Assembly (NCBI RefSeq): GCF_900119735.1
Contig: NZ_FPJW01000010.1
Coordinates: 43,758-107,757 of the forward strand
Length of the DNA stretch: 64,000 nucleotides
From: Marinospirillum alkaliphilum DSM 21637
GTDB lineage: Bacteria > Pseudomonadota > Gammaproteobacteria > Pseudomonadales > Halomonadaceae
Direction: 5' to 3'
Shown here: one piece after another, positions 28,670 to 39,020 of the stretch
How the letters are laid out: every line of letters begins with the position of its first letter
Position numbering within the stretch: position 1 is the first letter of the stretch
The notes under the pieces: model-generated
What the model saw: only the letters and a program-made list of their open reading frames with translations
Told to the model about the DNA's origin: nothing
Database searches by the model: none
Program-made: the position numbers and the translations under genes

Positions 28670-28770
28670 GGCCCTTTGTTCTGTCAGCGGCTGCCACTAA
28701 CGGCTGCCGCCGGGAGTTCCGTGATGGATTGCCTATACCCTAAGCGACCCGCATCACGGAAACAAGGGCC
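28670..28770. promoter_or_regulatory. nested inverted repeats between DUF1329 and LuxR genes
   Basis: The inner arms TTCCGTGATG (28717-28726) and CATCACGGAA (28752-28761) are perfectly complementary. Outer arms GGCCCTTTGTT (28670-28680) and AACAAGGGCC (28761-28770) match with one extra base. GGCAGCCG also occurs twice on the minus strand nearby. No T-run follows, so this may be a processed hairpin, an operator for the regulator gene, or a weak terminator. Confidence 0.5.
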
Positions 28771-28776
28771 AGCTGA

Positions 28777-30126
28777 TCAGCGTCCGCCGGCGCGGCTTAA
28801 TGCCGCCGGAGTGAAGTTGCTGCGTTGTGCGTTGTAATCCCAGTTGTAGCCACGGGTATCGTTGATCAGGCCGGAGACGATGTAGCGTCCGTTGACCAGA
28901 TCATAGATGGTTTCAGCGGCATACCAGGGCACCTGAACGTCCCAGAACTGCACCATGTGGCCTTCAGCAACACGCCAGAGGTTGCCACGACCGTCGTAGT
29001 GGTCAACATGGGCCAGCTGATAGGTGTCCTCATCAAAAAACATGGTGCGTTTGGCGTAGATATGGCGCTGACCATCACGCAGAGTCCCTTCCACTACCCA
29101 CACCCGGTGCAGCTCATAACGGGTATGGTCGGGGTTGATGTGACCGGCACGGATGATGTCATTCACGCTCAGGTTGGTATCCAGCAGTTTGTAGGAGTTG
29201 TAGGGGATGTACATTTCCTTTTTGCCAACCAGACGCCACTCATAACGATCCGGTGCGCCGTTAAAGACATCCAGACCATCGGAGGTACGCTGACCATCCG
29301 CTGCAGTGCCGGGTCCGTCATAAGCCACCTGTGGAGCACGACGTACACGACGCTGACCGGCGTTGTAGATCCAGGCGCGGCGAGGCTCTTTCACCTGGTT
29401 CATGGTTTCCTGCACCAGCAGTACGGTACCGGACAAGCGTGCCGGAGCCGTGACCGACTGCAGGAAGTAGAACAGGCTGTTTTCTTCCGGGTCAGCGATG
29501 AACATGAACTCTTCGTTCAGGGTCACCGGGGTGAAGTTGCCGTTGGTCTGTGGTGTCACCAGCGTTACTTCACGTTCAGCACCGGGGCCGCGGTAACGGG
29601 TTGAGTGGTTCCAGACCAGCTCTACACCGGTTTTCGGAATCGGAAAGGGAGTGACCTGGCTGAAGCCCTCTACACCATTGCCATCATCCACCAGTCGAGC
29701 GCTGCCGGCATTCTGTTTGACCTGATCATAAACCGCCTGGGGGTAACCGGCGGTGCGGTGTGTCGGGTAAACCGGAATGCGGAAGGTATCGGGATACTTT
29801 TTCAGCATTTCGATCTGGCCGGGAGCCAGGCGAGCTTGGTGCTGTTGCCAGTTCTGGGCAGTGATCACATACAGGGGTTGTTCACCGGCAAAGGGATTGC
29901 CATAACCCTGACGCCAGTTGCCCGGGCCTTCTTTCAGGCCGCCGTTCCAGGCGGGGATACGGCCGTTGGCACCAGCGGTGCGCTCGGCACCCATGGGTGT
30001 CAGCTGGTTGCCGCCGAGGCGCTCGGCAGCCTGCAGACTGCTTGTAGCGGTAGTAGCCAGCAGTCCAGCGGTGAGGAGGGCTGCTGCCAGCCCACTCAGA
30101 TTCAGATTGCGTGTTTTTGTTTTCAT
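28777..30126 (-). CDS. DUF1329 envelope protein
   Basis: A 449-residue exported protein with a signal peptide (MKTKTRNLNLSGLAAALLTAG, cut near 'SLQA-AERLGG'). The mature part begins with the 'LTPMGAERTAGANGRIPAWNGG' pattern of DUF1329 and is rich in Tyr and Trp. The family is related in fold to LolA/LolB-type lipid-carrying proteins and usually accompanies a DUF1302 barrel. I start at ATG 30126 (AAGGA 7 nt before); an upstream TTG lies in frame. It is 29 nt downstream of the DUF1302 gene. A role in moving a hydrophobic compound across the envelope is inference from the family. Confidence 0.88.
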   Translation of the reverse strand: MKTKTRNLNLSGLAAALLTAGLLATTATSSLQAAERLGGNQLTPMGAERTAGANGRIPAWNGGLKEGPGNWRQGYGNPFAGEQPLYVITAQNWQQHQARLAPGQIEMLKKYPDTFRIPVYPTHRTAGYPQAVYDQVKQNAGSARLVDDGNGVEGFSQVTPFPIPKTGVELVWNHSTRYRGPGAEREVTLVTPQTNGNFTPVTLNEEFMFIADPEENSLFYFLQSVTAPARLSGTVLLVQETMNQVKEPRRAWIYNAGQRRVRRAPQVAYDGPGTAADGQRTSDGLDVFNGAPDRYEWRLVGKKEMYIPYNSYKLLDTNLSVNDIIRAGHINPDHTRYELHRVWVVEGTLRDGQRHIYAKRTMFFDEDTYQLAHVDHYDGRGNLWRVAEGHMVQFWDVQVPWYAAETIYDLVNGRYIVSGLINDTRGYNWDYNAQRSNFTPAALSRAGGR

Positions 30127-30155
30127 GATGCTGTCCTTCAATTCTGTGCGTGGAA

Positions 30156-32147
30156 TCAGTAGTTCATGCCAACACTGAGGCTGATGAAATTGCGGTCATC
30201 CAGATCCCAGTAATCGGTGTCGAAATAGTGGGTGTAGCTCAGGCTGCCGAAGTAGGTGTTCATGTACTCGGCGCTCAGGGCTGTGCCCAGAATCTTGCGG
30301 CCTTCGTAGAACTGGCTGCCCGGCTCCGGACCATAACCACTCACGTCATGACTCCAGGTGACTGTTGGTTTCAGCGTCAGACCACCCACAAGAGCATTGG
30401 TGTATTCCAGCTGAGCGGCAATGCGGTAGCCCCAGGAGAACTCAGTGACATAGCCGTTGTCGGCAAATACCACGTCAGGATCCAAGCTGTCAGCAGAATC
30501 CTCCTTGCCCCAGGAACCATAAACGGAAGAGCGCCCAAAGCGGATTTCATCGGTGCTGGGCAGATCGTTGACATAGGTGAAACCCACTTCACCGATCAGG
30601 CGCAGGTTGTCTGCAGCCAGTACCCGGTTGAAGTCATGCAGGAAGGTGGTCTGGAACTGGAAAACATCAAACTCACGGTAACCCTTCTGTTCACCGGCTT
30701 CCAGCTCACGGATTTCGGAAGGAAGGCGCTGTAGTAAGGATCCGTAGATGGGAGTGGTATTGCTATTGTGTACTGCAGGGTCGTAGCCGAGGTTGCCCAG
30801 TAAGCCACGAACCAGCACGTCATTGGCATTGATCTGAATTGGGGCATCAGGACGGTAGGTGAACTCACCGGACCAAGCTGTACCTGAAGGCAGCAGGGTG
30901 GCAAATGAAATACCGAAAACCTTCTGGTCTTCCGGGAACTCGATGAAGTAGCGTGTTGGATCATCGCCGCCCGTGGCCCCGAGTGCACCACCAGTTGCTG
31001 CATTAGCGGCGACTGCACCATCAGAGCCGGAGCTTACAATGCCGCCAGCATAGGGTAGGCGGCTATGAATATTCTGGAAATAAAAGCCGAACTCTGTGCC
31101 GTTAAGTTGTTCAGCATACCATTTCAGTGCAATACCGAATTGGCCAGAGTTGCTTGCTTCACGATCTGATGCCCGCTCAGCAATGGTTGCGTCGCGACTG
31201 TCGCCACCTGTTCCTGTGTAGGCTGCTGCAAGACCGGAAAAAGGAGTACCTGCAAGGCTTCCATCCAGATTGTTCTGCTCGGAAATGCCCGACTGGTAAT
31301 ACACCGGCCCACAGCCTTCTGATGCAAAGTCATTGTTGGAGAAGAAGGTGCCGCAGGCATCGGCACGAGTGCGCTGCCATTCCAGCTGGTAATAACCCTG
31401 CAGGGTAAAGGCGCCGTTGTCATCCAGGGTGATGGAGCCGGACAGCATGGTCACCGGCAGCAGTGCGTCACGCAGTTCGGCACCGGGGCGACGCAGGGCC
31501 TGCACGTCAATCGGGTTGGCAACGTTCTGACCGCCCTGGATAAAGGTGCTTTCACCCCAGTTGAGTACATGGCGACCAAAAATCAGCTGTGCCGGGCGAC
31601 CCATCACATCAAAATCACCCCACACATAAGCATCCATCAGCTCAATGCCGCTTTTGGCATCATCAAAGGCTGTGGTGCCCTTCCAGTCGTCAACCATGTC
31701 AGCACTGGATGGAGAACCACTCAGGTCGCTCAGGGCACGGTCATACCAATAGCGGAAGCTCAGGTTGGCGCCATAGTTGCGGTACTGGGCATGAGAAAAA
31801 CTCAGGGAGTGATTACCGGTGATGGTCTGGGAGAAGGCATCGCCCTTGTCAAAGTTCATATTGCCATCATCGGTGTTACTGGAGCTGTGGCCCTGATAAG
31901 AGGCATTGCTGCTGGGGTTTTTGCCCATGGCCTCAAGGGTGCCGCGAGCAATGTAATCATTGTTGCGATTCTGGGTGCGCCAGCTGGAGCCAACGGCAAT
32001 CTGGGAGTCGACTCGGACACTGACATCACCCAATTCAAACTGGGCAGCCTGGGCTTGTGATAACCCGGCAACCGCCAGGGCGATCAGGCTGAGACGGGGC
32101 AGGCCGGATTTCAGCATTCCGGTTCTGCGGTGAATTTTTTGACTCAT
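30156..32147 (-). CDS. DUF1302 outer-membrane barrel protein
   Basis: A 663-residue protein with a long signal peptide (hydrophobic 'LSLIALAVAGLSQAQA' then AQFELGDV). The mature chain opens with 'VRVDSQIAVGSSWRTQNRNND', typical of DUF1302, then runs in beta-strands with aromatic girdles and ends in 'RNFISLSVGMNY', an outer-membrane barrel signature (C-terminal aromatic). Start at ATG 32147 is supported by AGAGG 8 nt upstream; GTG three codons earlier overlaps that site. It is first in the operon with DUF1329 and probably under the LuxR-type regulator downstream. Confidence 0.88.
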   Translation of the reverse strand: MSQKIHRRTGMLKSGLPRLSLIALAVAGLSQAQAAQFELGDVSVRVDSQIAVGSSWRTQNRNNDYIARGTLEAMGKNPSSNASYQGHSSSNTDDGNMNFDKGDAFSQTITGNHSLSFSHAQYRNYGANLSFRYWYDRALSDLSGSPSSADMVDDWKGTTAFDDAKSGIELMDAYVWGDFDVMGRPAQLIFGRHVLNWGESTFIQGGQNVANPIDVQALRRPGAELRDALLPVTMLSGSITLDDNGAFTLQGYYQLEWQRTRADACGTFFSNNDFASEGCGPVYYQSGISEQNNLDGSLAGTPFSGLAAAYTGTGGDSRDATIAERASDREASNSGQFGIALKWYAEQLNGTEFGFYFQNIHSRLPYAGGIVSSGSDGAVAANAATGGALGATGGDDPTRYFIEFPEDQKVFGISFATLLPSGTAWSGEFTYRPDAPIQINANDVLVRGLLGNLGYDPAVHNSNTTPIYGSLLQRLPSEIRELEAGEQKGYREFDVFQFQTTFLHDFNRVLAADNLRLIGEVGFTYVNDLPSTDEIRFGRSSVYGSWGKEDSADSLDPDVVFADNGYVTEFSWGYRIAAQLEYTNALVGGLTLKPTVTWSHDVSGYGPEPGSQFYEGRKILGTALSAEYMNTYFGSLSYTHYFDTDYWDLDDRNFISLSVGMNY

Positions 32148-32484
32148 GATGCTCACCTCTTGTTGTTATCTGGTGTTGTTGTCTGGTGTGGCTATTCACT
32201 GCCTGTTTCAGCCAGGAGCGTGCTATGCATGCATAATATTGGTATGTAAACAGGCGTTTGAATGATGTACGCCTAAGTCTGGTCCTCGACCTGGTATGCA
32301 GCTATCACTCTTAAGGATGATTTTTCAAACGCTGAAAGGGTGTTGTTAAAGTGGCTCTGCATCCGGGTGTGGTTTTTGGTAACACTTGCCGCTGAGGGTG
32401 TCCTTCATGTGGCAGTGCGGCATGGAAGGGTGCTAAGATTTTCTTCCATGACAGCTTCATCCAATCGGATCAGAGGGAAGAGAC
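32148..32484. promoter_or_regulatory. divergent control region between DUF1302 operon and parA-like gene
   Basis: A 337-bp region without a gene. It holds a 13-bp tandem repeat in the DUF1302 leader (32164-32189), a 12-bp palindrome TATGCATGCATA (32224-32235), and overlapping it a good minus-strand -10 box TATTAT (32233-32238) with a poor -35, as expected for an activator-dependent promoter. CAGGCGTTTGAA (32251-32262) is repeated in inverted form as TTCAAACGCTG (32324-32334), a possible regulator site pair. For the rightward gene only TAAGAT near 32434 looks like a -10. All roles are inferred. Confidence 0.5.
32164..32189 (-). repeat. 13-bp direct tandem repeat, two copies
   Basis: On the minus strand ACACCAGACAACA is followed at once by ACACCAGATAACA, ending 16 nt before the DUF1302 ATG and just ahead of its ribosome-binding site. 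The copies differ at one base. Confidence 0.6.
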
Positions 32485-33252
32485 ATGCGCAGAGTTGTGT
32501 TCAACCAGAAGGGCGGGGTCGGTAAATCCAGTATCACCTGTAATCTGGCTGCCATCAGTGCTGCCCAGGGGCATCCGACCCTGGTGGTGGACCTGGACCC
32601 GCAGGGCAACTCCAGTCATTACCTCACCGGTCAGCCGGCGCATGAAATGGATGGCAGCATGTTTGACTTTTTTGAACAGGCGCTGACCCTGGGGGGTGGC
32701 CGTAAAACCCTGGGTGACCTGGTGCATGCCACACCCTATGAGAACCTCTATGTACTGGTGGCTCATCCCGAGCTGGAAAGTCTGGAAGCCAAACTCGAAT
32801 CCCGCTACAAGATCTACAAGCTGAAGGAAGCCTTGCAGGCGCTGAATGAGGTTTATCCCTTCATCTGGATTGATACACCACCGGCACTGAACTTCTTTTC
32901 GCGCTCGGCACTGATTGCCGCCCAGTCCTGCCTGATTCCTTTTGATTGTGATGCCTTCTCACGTCAGGCCCTGTATTCCCTGAAAGCCTCCATTGATGAG
33001 CTGAAGCAGGATCACAATGGTGATCTGGACATTGAAGGGATTGTGGTGAATCAGTTCAATGCTCAGGCGCGTTTGCCGCGTCAGTTGATTGATGAGCTGA
33101 TGGCAGAGGGGCATCCGGTATTGCCAGTGCATCTGACCAGCTCCGTAAAGATGCGTGAGTCGCATCAGGTGTCTCGTCCTTTGACTCACTATGCTCCCAA
33201 TCACAAGTTAACCAGGCAGTTCCAGGAGCTGTTCGAGCTGCTGCATGCCTGA
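32485..33252 (+). CDS. ParA-family ATPase
   Basis: A 255-residue ATPase of the ParA/MinD group. It begins MRRVVFNQKGGVGKSS, the deviant Walker A with the signature first Lys, followed by 'LVVDLDPQGNSSHYL' (Walker A') and 'FIWIDTPPALNFFSR' (Walker B). No ParB gene or parS-like cluster is next to it, so it is not the main chromosome-partition pair; lone ParAs often position other cargo. The following methyltransferase gene overlaps it by 8 nt, so the two are co-translated. GAGGGAAGAG precedes the ATG. Confidence 0.88.
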   Translation: MRRVVFNQKGGVGKSSITCNLAAISAAQGHPTLVVDLDPQGNSSHYLTGQPAHEMDGSMFDFFEQALTLGGGRKTLGDLVHATPYENLYVLVAHPELESLEAKLESRYKIYKLKEALQALNEVYPFIWIDTPPALNFFSRSALIAAQSCLIPFDCDAFSRQALYSLKASIDELKQDHNGDLDIEGIVVNQFNAQARLPRQLIDELMAEGHPVLPVHLTSSVKMRESHQVSRPLTHYAPNHKLTRQFQELFELLHA

Positions 33253-33910
33253 AGACAATAACTCGCGCCCGGTCATCAGCAATCAGACCGGGCTGCATGA
33301 TCAGCTTGAAACCGTGGTGCGGCGACATTGCACCAGCCCCTTTCAGAAACCTCTGGCCGATTTTAATGTGGCTGCCTTTGTCGAAGCCGATCAACGCCTG
33401 CAGCAGCATGGCGGGCCACTGATCCTTGATTCCTGTTGTGGTGTGGGTGCCAGCACACGGCTGCTGGCGCGACGTTTTCCACAGCATCTGGTGATCGGTG
33501 TGGATCGCTCGGAACATCGCCTGCAACGCCAGTGGGGTGAGTTGCCGGACAACGCCTTGCTGGTGCGTGCTGATCTGGTGGATTTCTGGCGCTTGGCGAG
33601 ACAGGCAGGCTGGCGACCGGACTATCACTTTCTGCTGTATCCCAACCCCTACCCCAAAAAGAAGGATCTCAAGCTGCGTTGGCATGGTCATCCGGTGTTT
33701 CCGGATCTGCTGGCGCTGGGTGGTGTGCTGGAGTGTCGTAGCAACTGGAAACTTTATGTTGGAGAAATGCAACAGGCGCTGAAGTTTCTGGGGGTGGCTG
33801 CCGATTTAAACCCGGTTGAGATGGGGGATGAGCCCCTGACACCCTTTGAGCTTAAATATGCACGCAGCGGCCACCAACTCTGGCAGTTAAAGGCTCAGCT
33901 GCAGCACTGA
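33245..33910 (+). CDS. TrmB-like tRNA guanine-N7 methyltransferase homologue
   Basis: A 221-residue SAM-dependent methyltransferase. Motif I is 'LILDSCCGVGASTRLLA', with 'VIGVDRSEHRLQRQ' as the next strand. 'LYPNPYPKKKDLKLRWHGHPVFPDLLALGG' (in parts) corresponds to the TrmB motif PDPWPKKRHxKRR, which handles the target guanine. It differs enough from standard TrmB (Asn for Asp, Tyr for Trp) to be a paralogue; whether it modifies position 46 of tRNA is not certain. It overlaps the ParA-like gene by 8 nt and precedes a transporter by 21 nt. Confidence 0.75.
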   Translation: MPEDNNSRPVISNQTGLHDQLETVVRRHCTSPFQKPLADFNVAAFVEADQRLQQHGGPLILDSCCGVGASTRLLARRFPQHLVIGVDRSEHRLQRQWGELPDNALLVRADLVDFWRLARQAGWRPDYHFLLYPNPYPKKKDLKLRWHGHPVFPDLLALGGVLECRSNWKLYVGEMQQALKFLGVAADLNPVEMGDEPLTPFELKYARSGHQLWQLKAQLQH

Positions 33911-33931
33911 CCCAGACAAGGAATCCGCAAC

Positions 33932-34874
33932 ATGACCAAGGCCCTGAAGCAGTTCAACCAGATGTTCCCACTCTGGGCACTGCTGTTTGCCACACTCGCT
34001 TACTTTCAACCCCAGATTTTTCTTGGTCTCGGTGATCTGCCGTTGATTACGCTGCAGGACCTGCTGTTTTACCTGCTGGCCCTGATCATGTTTTTCATGG
34101 GGCTGACACTGACCCCGGCTGATTTTGTACGGGTGTTCACCCAGCCCCACAAGGTGCTGCTGGGAACCAGTATTCAGTTTTTATTGATGCCGCTGGTGGC
34201 CTGGATTCTGGCCAAGGCATTGTTGCTGTCACCGGAACTGACCGCTGGCATGGTGCTGGTTGGTGCCACGGCGGGCGGTACGGCATCCAATGTGATGACC
34301 TATCTGGCCGGTGGGCGGGTGGCCTTGTCGATCACCATGACGCTGGTGTCCACGCTGGTTGCCATTGTGGCCACGCCGCTGCTGACCCGTTTGTATGTAG
34401 GGCAGGCGCTGGAGGTGCCAGTGATCGACATGATGAAGGACATTGCCATGATTGTAGTGTTGCCAGTGGTGTTTGGGGTGATCTGCAACCGGGTATTTAA
34501 TAGTCTGCTGCGCAAGTCCGACACCCTTTTTGCCACTGGTTCAATGCTGTGCATTCTGCTGGTGATTGCACTGGTGGTCAGTCTGAATGCCGGTCGCATT
34601 GCTGCACTGGCTCCGGTGCTGGCACTGGCGGTGATGTTGCACAATCTGGCCGGCCTGGCGGCAGGTTATTACGGCGCAAAATTCCTCAAGTGTGATGAGC
34701 GGGAATGCCGTACAATTGCCATTGAAGTGGGCATGCAGAATTCCGGACTGGCTGCAGCCCTGGCCGCCAAGTATTTCGGCGCCGCGGCAGCCCTGCCCGG
34801 TGCCCTGTTCAGTGTCTGGCACAATATTTCCGGTGCCTTGCTGGCCGGGCACTGGAGTCGCATCAAGGTAAAAG

Positions 34875-34885
<11 letters not shown>
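33932..34885 (+). CDS. bile acid:sodium symporter (BASS) family transporter
   Basis: A 317-residue inner-membrane protein with about ten hydrophobic helices. 'FFMGLTLTPADFVRVFTQP' and 'LVGATAGGTASNVMTYLAGG' are the family hallmarks; the latter is one of the crossing, sodium- and substrate-binding helices. 'IEVGMQNSGLAAALAAKYF' is the second. Members of this bacterial group carry organic anions such as keto acids; the substrate here is unknown. The next gene overlaps its end by 11 nt. Confidence 0.88.
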
Positions 34886-36649
<1,764 letters not shown>

Positions 36650-36665
36650 TTAACACAAGCCCTGC

Positions 36666-36866
36666 TCAATCGTTTTCCCGTCGCAGATAAACGCTGCTTA
36701 CTTCACCGCTGTGATCAATGCTGACTTCAACATTGATGGGTGCGCAGCAGGTGTCACAATCCTCTACGCATTCATGGCTGCCTGCCGAAGTATCTATGGC
36801 CAACTGCAAGGGGCTACCGCAATAAGGGCAGTGGTCGTGATGGGTCCAGAGCATTTCTTCATTCAT
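36666..36866 (-). CDS. CPXCG-motif cysteine-rich protein
   Basis: A 66-residue protein with 'HCPYCGSPLQL' (the CPXCG motif) near the start and a second Cys set 'CVEDCDTCCAPI', presumably one metal site. Family function is not known. AGGAG precedes the ATG. It lies 88 bp upstream of trxB on the same strand. Confidence 0.88.
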   Translation of the reverse strand: MNEEMLWTHHDHCPYCGSPLQLAIDTSAGSHECVEDCDTCCAPINVEVSIDHSGEVSSVYLRREND

Positions 36867-37054
36867 GACTGGTCTCCTGAAACGGCAGGAATGCCGGTTT
36901 AGATTTCAGTCTAGCAGCTGCTTCAAGGAAGCGTGACACAAGCGTTATGCATGCGCGCAGAGATTGTTGCAGGATCTGGAGTGACTGGTTGCGGTCAAGC
37001 TGCGCGGAATATGGAGGTTGGTGCAGAGCGGCTGCTTTGAAGCGATGATGCTTT

Positions 37055-37130
<76 letters not shown>

Positions 37131-37167
37131 TTCAGGGTATTACAGGGGAGAAAAAGAGAGATCAGGA

Positions 37168-37242
37168 TGGCTGGGGTAGGAAGATTCGAACTCCCGAATG
37201 CCTGGACCAAAACCAGGTGCCTTACCACTTGGCGATACCCCA
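37168..37242 (-). tRNA. tRNA-Gln (UUG)
   Basis: Seventy-five nucleotides. Acceptor TGGGGTA/TACCCCA, anticodon stem CCTGG/CCAGG around loop TTTTGGT giving UUG, T-loop GTTCGAATC, discriminator G and encoded CCA. The first base U at position 1 is usual for tRNA-Gln. Confidence 0.97.
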
Positions 37243-37261
37243 ACACTGATCCTGAATTTGT

Positions 37262-37337
37262 TGGTGGCCAGAGGCGGAATCGAACCGCCGACACAGGGAT
37301 TTTCAATCCCTTGCTCTACCGACTGAGCTATCTGGCC
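37262..37337 (-). tRNA. tRNA-Phe (GAA)
   Basis: Seventy-six nucleotides. Acceptor GGCCAGA/TCTGGCC, anticodon stem GGGAT/ATCCC with loop TGAAA at its centre giving GAA, T-loop GTTCGATTC, and encoded CCA. It is the first gene of the array after the promoter at 37351-37379. Confidence 0.97.
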
Positions 37338-37350
37338 TCAACGGGTGCAC

Positions 37351-37379
37351 ATTAAATAGATTTTGCTTTCGTCCGTCAA
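37351..37379 (-). promoter_or_regulatory. sigma-70 promoter of the tRNA operon
   Basis: On the minus strand TTGACG (37374-37379) and TTTAAT (37351-37356) are separated by exactly 17 nt. A- and T-tracts just upstream (37388-37410) look like an UP element. The -10 ends 13 nt before the first base of tRNA-Phe, with a GC-rich discriminator, as usual for stable-RNA promoters. Confidence 0.8.
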
Positions 37380-37446
37380 GCGCTTTTATGAAAAAAAATC
37401 CTTTTTTTGTTCAGATGCTTAGCTGGCGCGGCTCTGGTGAAGTTCA

Positions 37447-37722
37447 TCACTGGTCAGACGGGGGTACATAACCCTCGGCCTGATCAATTTCTTCGTTGTT
37501 AAAAAAGCCTTCCATCTGTTCTTGAAGGTATTGACGGGTTGCCGGTTCAAAAACTTTCAGGCGTTTTTCATTGATCAGGCGCGTCTGGTGAGCCATCCAT
37601 TCCTGCCAGGCTTTTGCTGAAACTGTGTTCAGGATTTCCTGGCCGCGTGGGCCAGGCAGGGGTGGGGTTTCCAGTGCGGGCAGGTCTTGCTGGTATTTGC
37701 GACAGAAAACGGTGCGAGTCAT
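37447..37722 (-). CDS. yggX: Fe(II)-trafficking / oxidative damage protection protein YggX
   Basis: A 91-residue YggX protein starting MTRTVFCRKYQQDLPALE, with the conserved Cys7 and 'AWQEWMAHQTRLINEKRL'. It protects Fe-S enzymes from oxidants and is linked to iron handling. The start is ATG 37722 with GGGAGA before it. It follows mutY by 48 nt; the mutY-yggX pair, both tied to Fe-S and oxidative damage, is conserved in gammaproteobacteria. Confidence 0.96.
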   Translation of the reverse strand: MTRTVFCRKYQQDLPALETPPLPGPRGQEILNTVSAKAWQEWMAHQTRLINEKRLKVFEPATRQYLQEQMEGFFNNEEIDQAEGYVPPSDQ

Positions 37723-37770
37723 GGGGTCTCCCAAAAAGCCATAAAATTAGAGATCAAGGCTGTCAGTGGC

Positions 37771-38850
37771 TCAAGAGGTCTTTGATCGGGCTTGCAGTAA
37801 ACGACTGACCGGTGCGGCCAGGCCAATGCTGGATCTTGTGTCTGGATCATACCAGTTCAGTGGTCGGCTGTGATAACCCGGTTCAGCCCTGGGTTCACCC
37901 GGGTTGGCAGCGTCTGTGTTGAGCTGGTGTGAGTGAATCATCAACTGCAATCGATAGTGACTGAAGGTGTGCAGTTGCTGATGAACATCACCAGTCAGGC
38001 TGCTGCCTGGGTATTGTTGCTCCAGCCATTGTTGCAACTGTGACGCCTCGTCAAACTCCGGCAAGCTCCATAAGCCGCCCCAGATACCGTTTGCAGGGCG
38101 TTGCTCCAGTAACAGGTGTTGAGCCGGGTTGGTTAACAGCAGTGCGTGGCGGGTGTGTTCCGGCAGTTTTTTACCCGGTTTTGCGGTGGGTAGCTGGTCG
38201 GTGCGTCCCTGCAGGTGTGCCTGGCAATGCTCCTGCACCGGGCAGCTGCCACATTGCGGGTTGCGTGGTGTGCAGCAGGTGGCTCCCAGGTCCATGATGG
38301 CCTGGGTGTATTCAGCCAGACGGGTGTCTGGGGTCAACTGATCGGCTTTCTGCCATAACAGTCGGGTGATGGCCGACTGTCCTGGCCAGCCTTCAATGGC
38401 AAAATAACGCGCAACAACGCGTTTCACGTTACCGTCCAGAATCACGGCACGTGCACCGGTGCTGAAAGCGCGAATGGCTGCAGCGGTGGAGGGGCCAATG
38501 CCAGGCAGGGCTTCCATCAGTTGCTGGTCATGAACCGGAAACGCCCCCTGGTGTTCAGCAACCACCTGTTGGGCGCAGCGATGCAGATTGCGTGCGCGGC
38601 TGTAATAACCCAGCCCGGCCCAGTGGTGCAGCACTTCATCCAGGCTGGCTGCAGCCAGGGATGCCAGATCGGGAAAGCGAGTCATGAAGCGCTGGTAATA
38701 ACCCAGTACGGTGGTGACCTGGGTTTGTTGCAGCATGATTTCTGACACCCAGATGCGGTAAGGGTCTTGTGTCTGTTGCCAGGGCAGGTGCTTGCGCCCC
38801 TGATGTTGATACCAGTCGAGCAGTGAGTCTGAAAAACAGGTTACTTTCAT
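37771..38850 (-). CDS. mutY: A/G-specific adenine glycosylase
   Basis: A 359-residue DNA repair enzyme that removes adenine paired with 8-oxoguanine. The N-terminal part has catalytic Glu37 in 'WVSEIMLQQTQV', the helix-hairpin-helix 'LPGIGPSTAAAI' (115-126) with Asp139, and the 4Fe-4S loop C193-x6-C200-x2-C203-x5-C209. The C-terminal domain is the MutT-like 8-oxoG sensor ('GIWGGLWSLPEFD'). Divergent from the diguanylate cyclase gene. Confidence 0.97.
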   Translation of the reverse strand: MKVTCFSDSLLDWYQHQGRKHLPWQQTQDPYRIWVSEIMLQQTQVTTVLGYYQRFMTRFPDLASLAAASLDEVLHHWAGLGYYSRARNLHRCAQQVVAEHQGAFPVHDQQLMEALPGIGPSTAAAIRAFSTGARAVILDGNVKRVVARYFAIEGWPGQSAITRLLWQKADQLTPDTRLAEYTQAIMDLGATCCTPRNPQCGSCPVQEHCQAHLQGRTDQLPTAKPGKKLPEHTRHALLLTNPAQHLLLEQRPANGIWGGLWSLPEFDEASQLQQWLEQQYPGSSLTGDVHQQLHTFSHYRLQLMIHSHQLNTDAANPGEPRAEPGYHSRPLNWYDPDTRSSIGLAAPVSRLLQARSKTS

Positions 38851-39020
38851 GTGAATGAATATTCTGGAAAAAGTGTGATTTGGTTCCGATATTGGTTAAA
38901 AAAGGGTTTACATTTAAATGGCAGGCTACTTAAGATGGCTGAATTTTATCCAACATAACAATAATGGCCGGGGTGATGGTTTGATACTAACACCTTGTCC
39001 CGGCGTTCAGGAACAGAGTA

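Noticed and set aside
32485..33252. ParA as part of a plasmid or chromosome partition locus
   Set aside because: No ParB gene or parS-like repeats nearby; neighbours are chromosomal.
37381..37446. A/T tract as terminator of yggX
   Set aside because: The only pairing is A-tract with T-tract around GGA, without a GC stem; it fits better as an UP element of the tRNA promoter.
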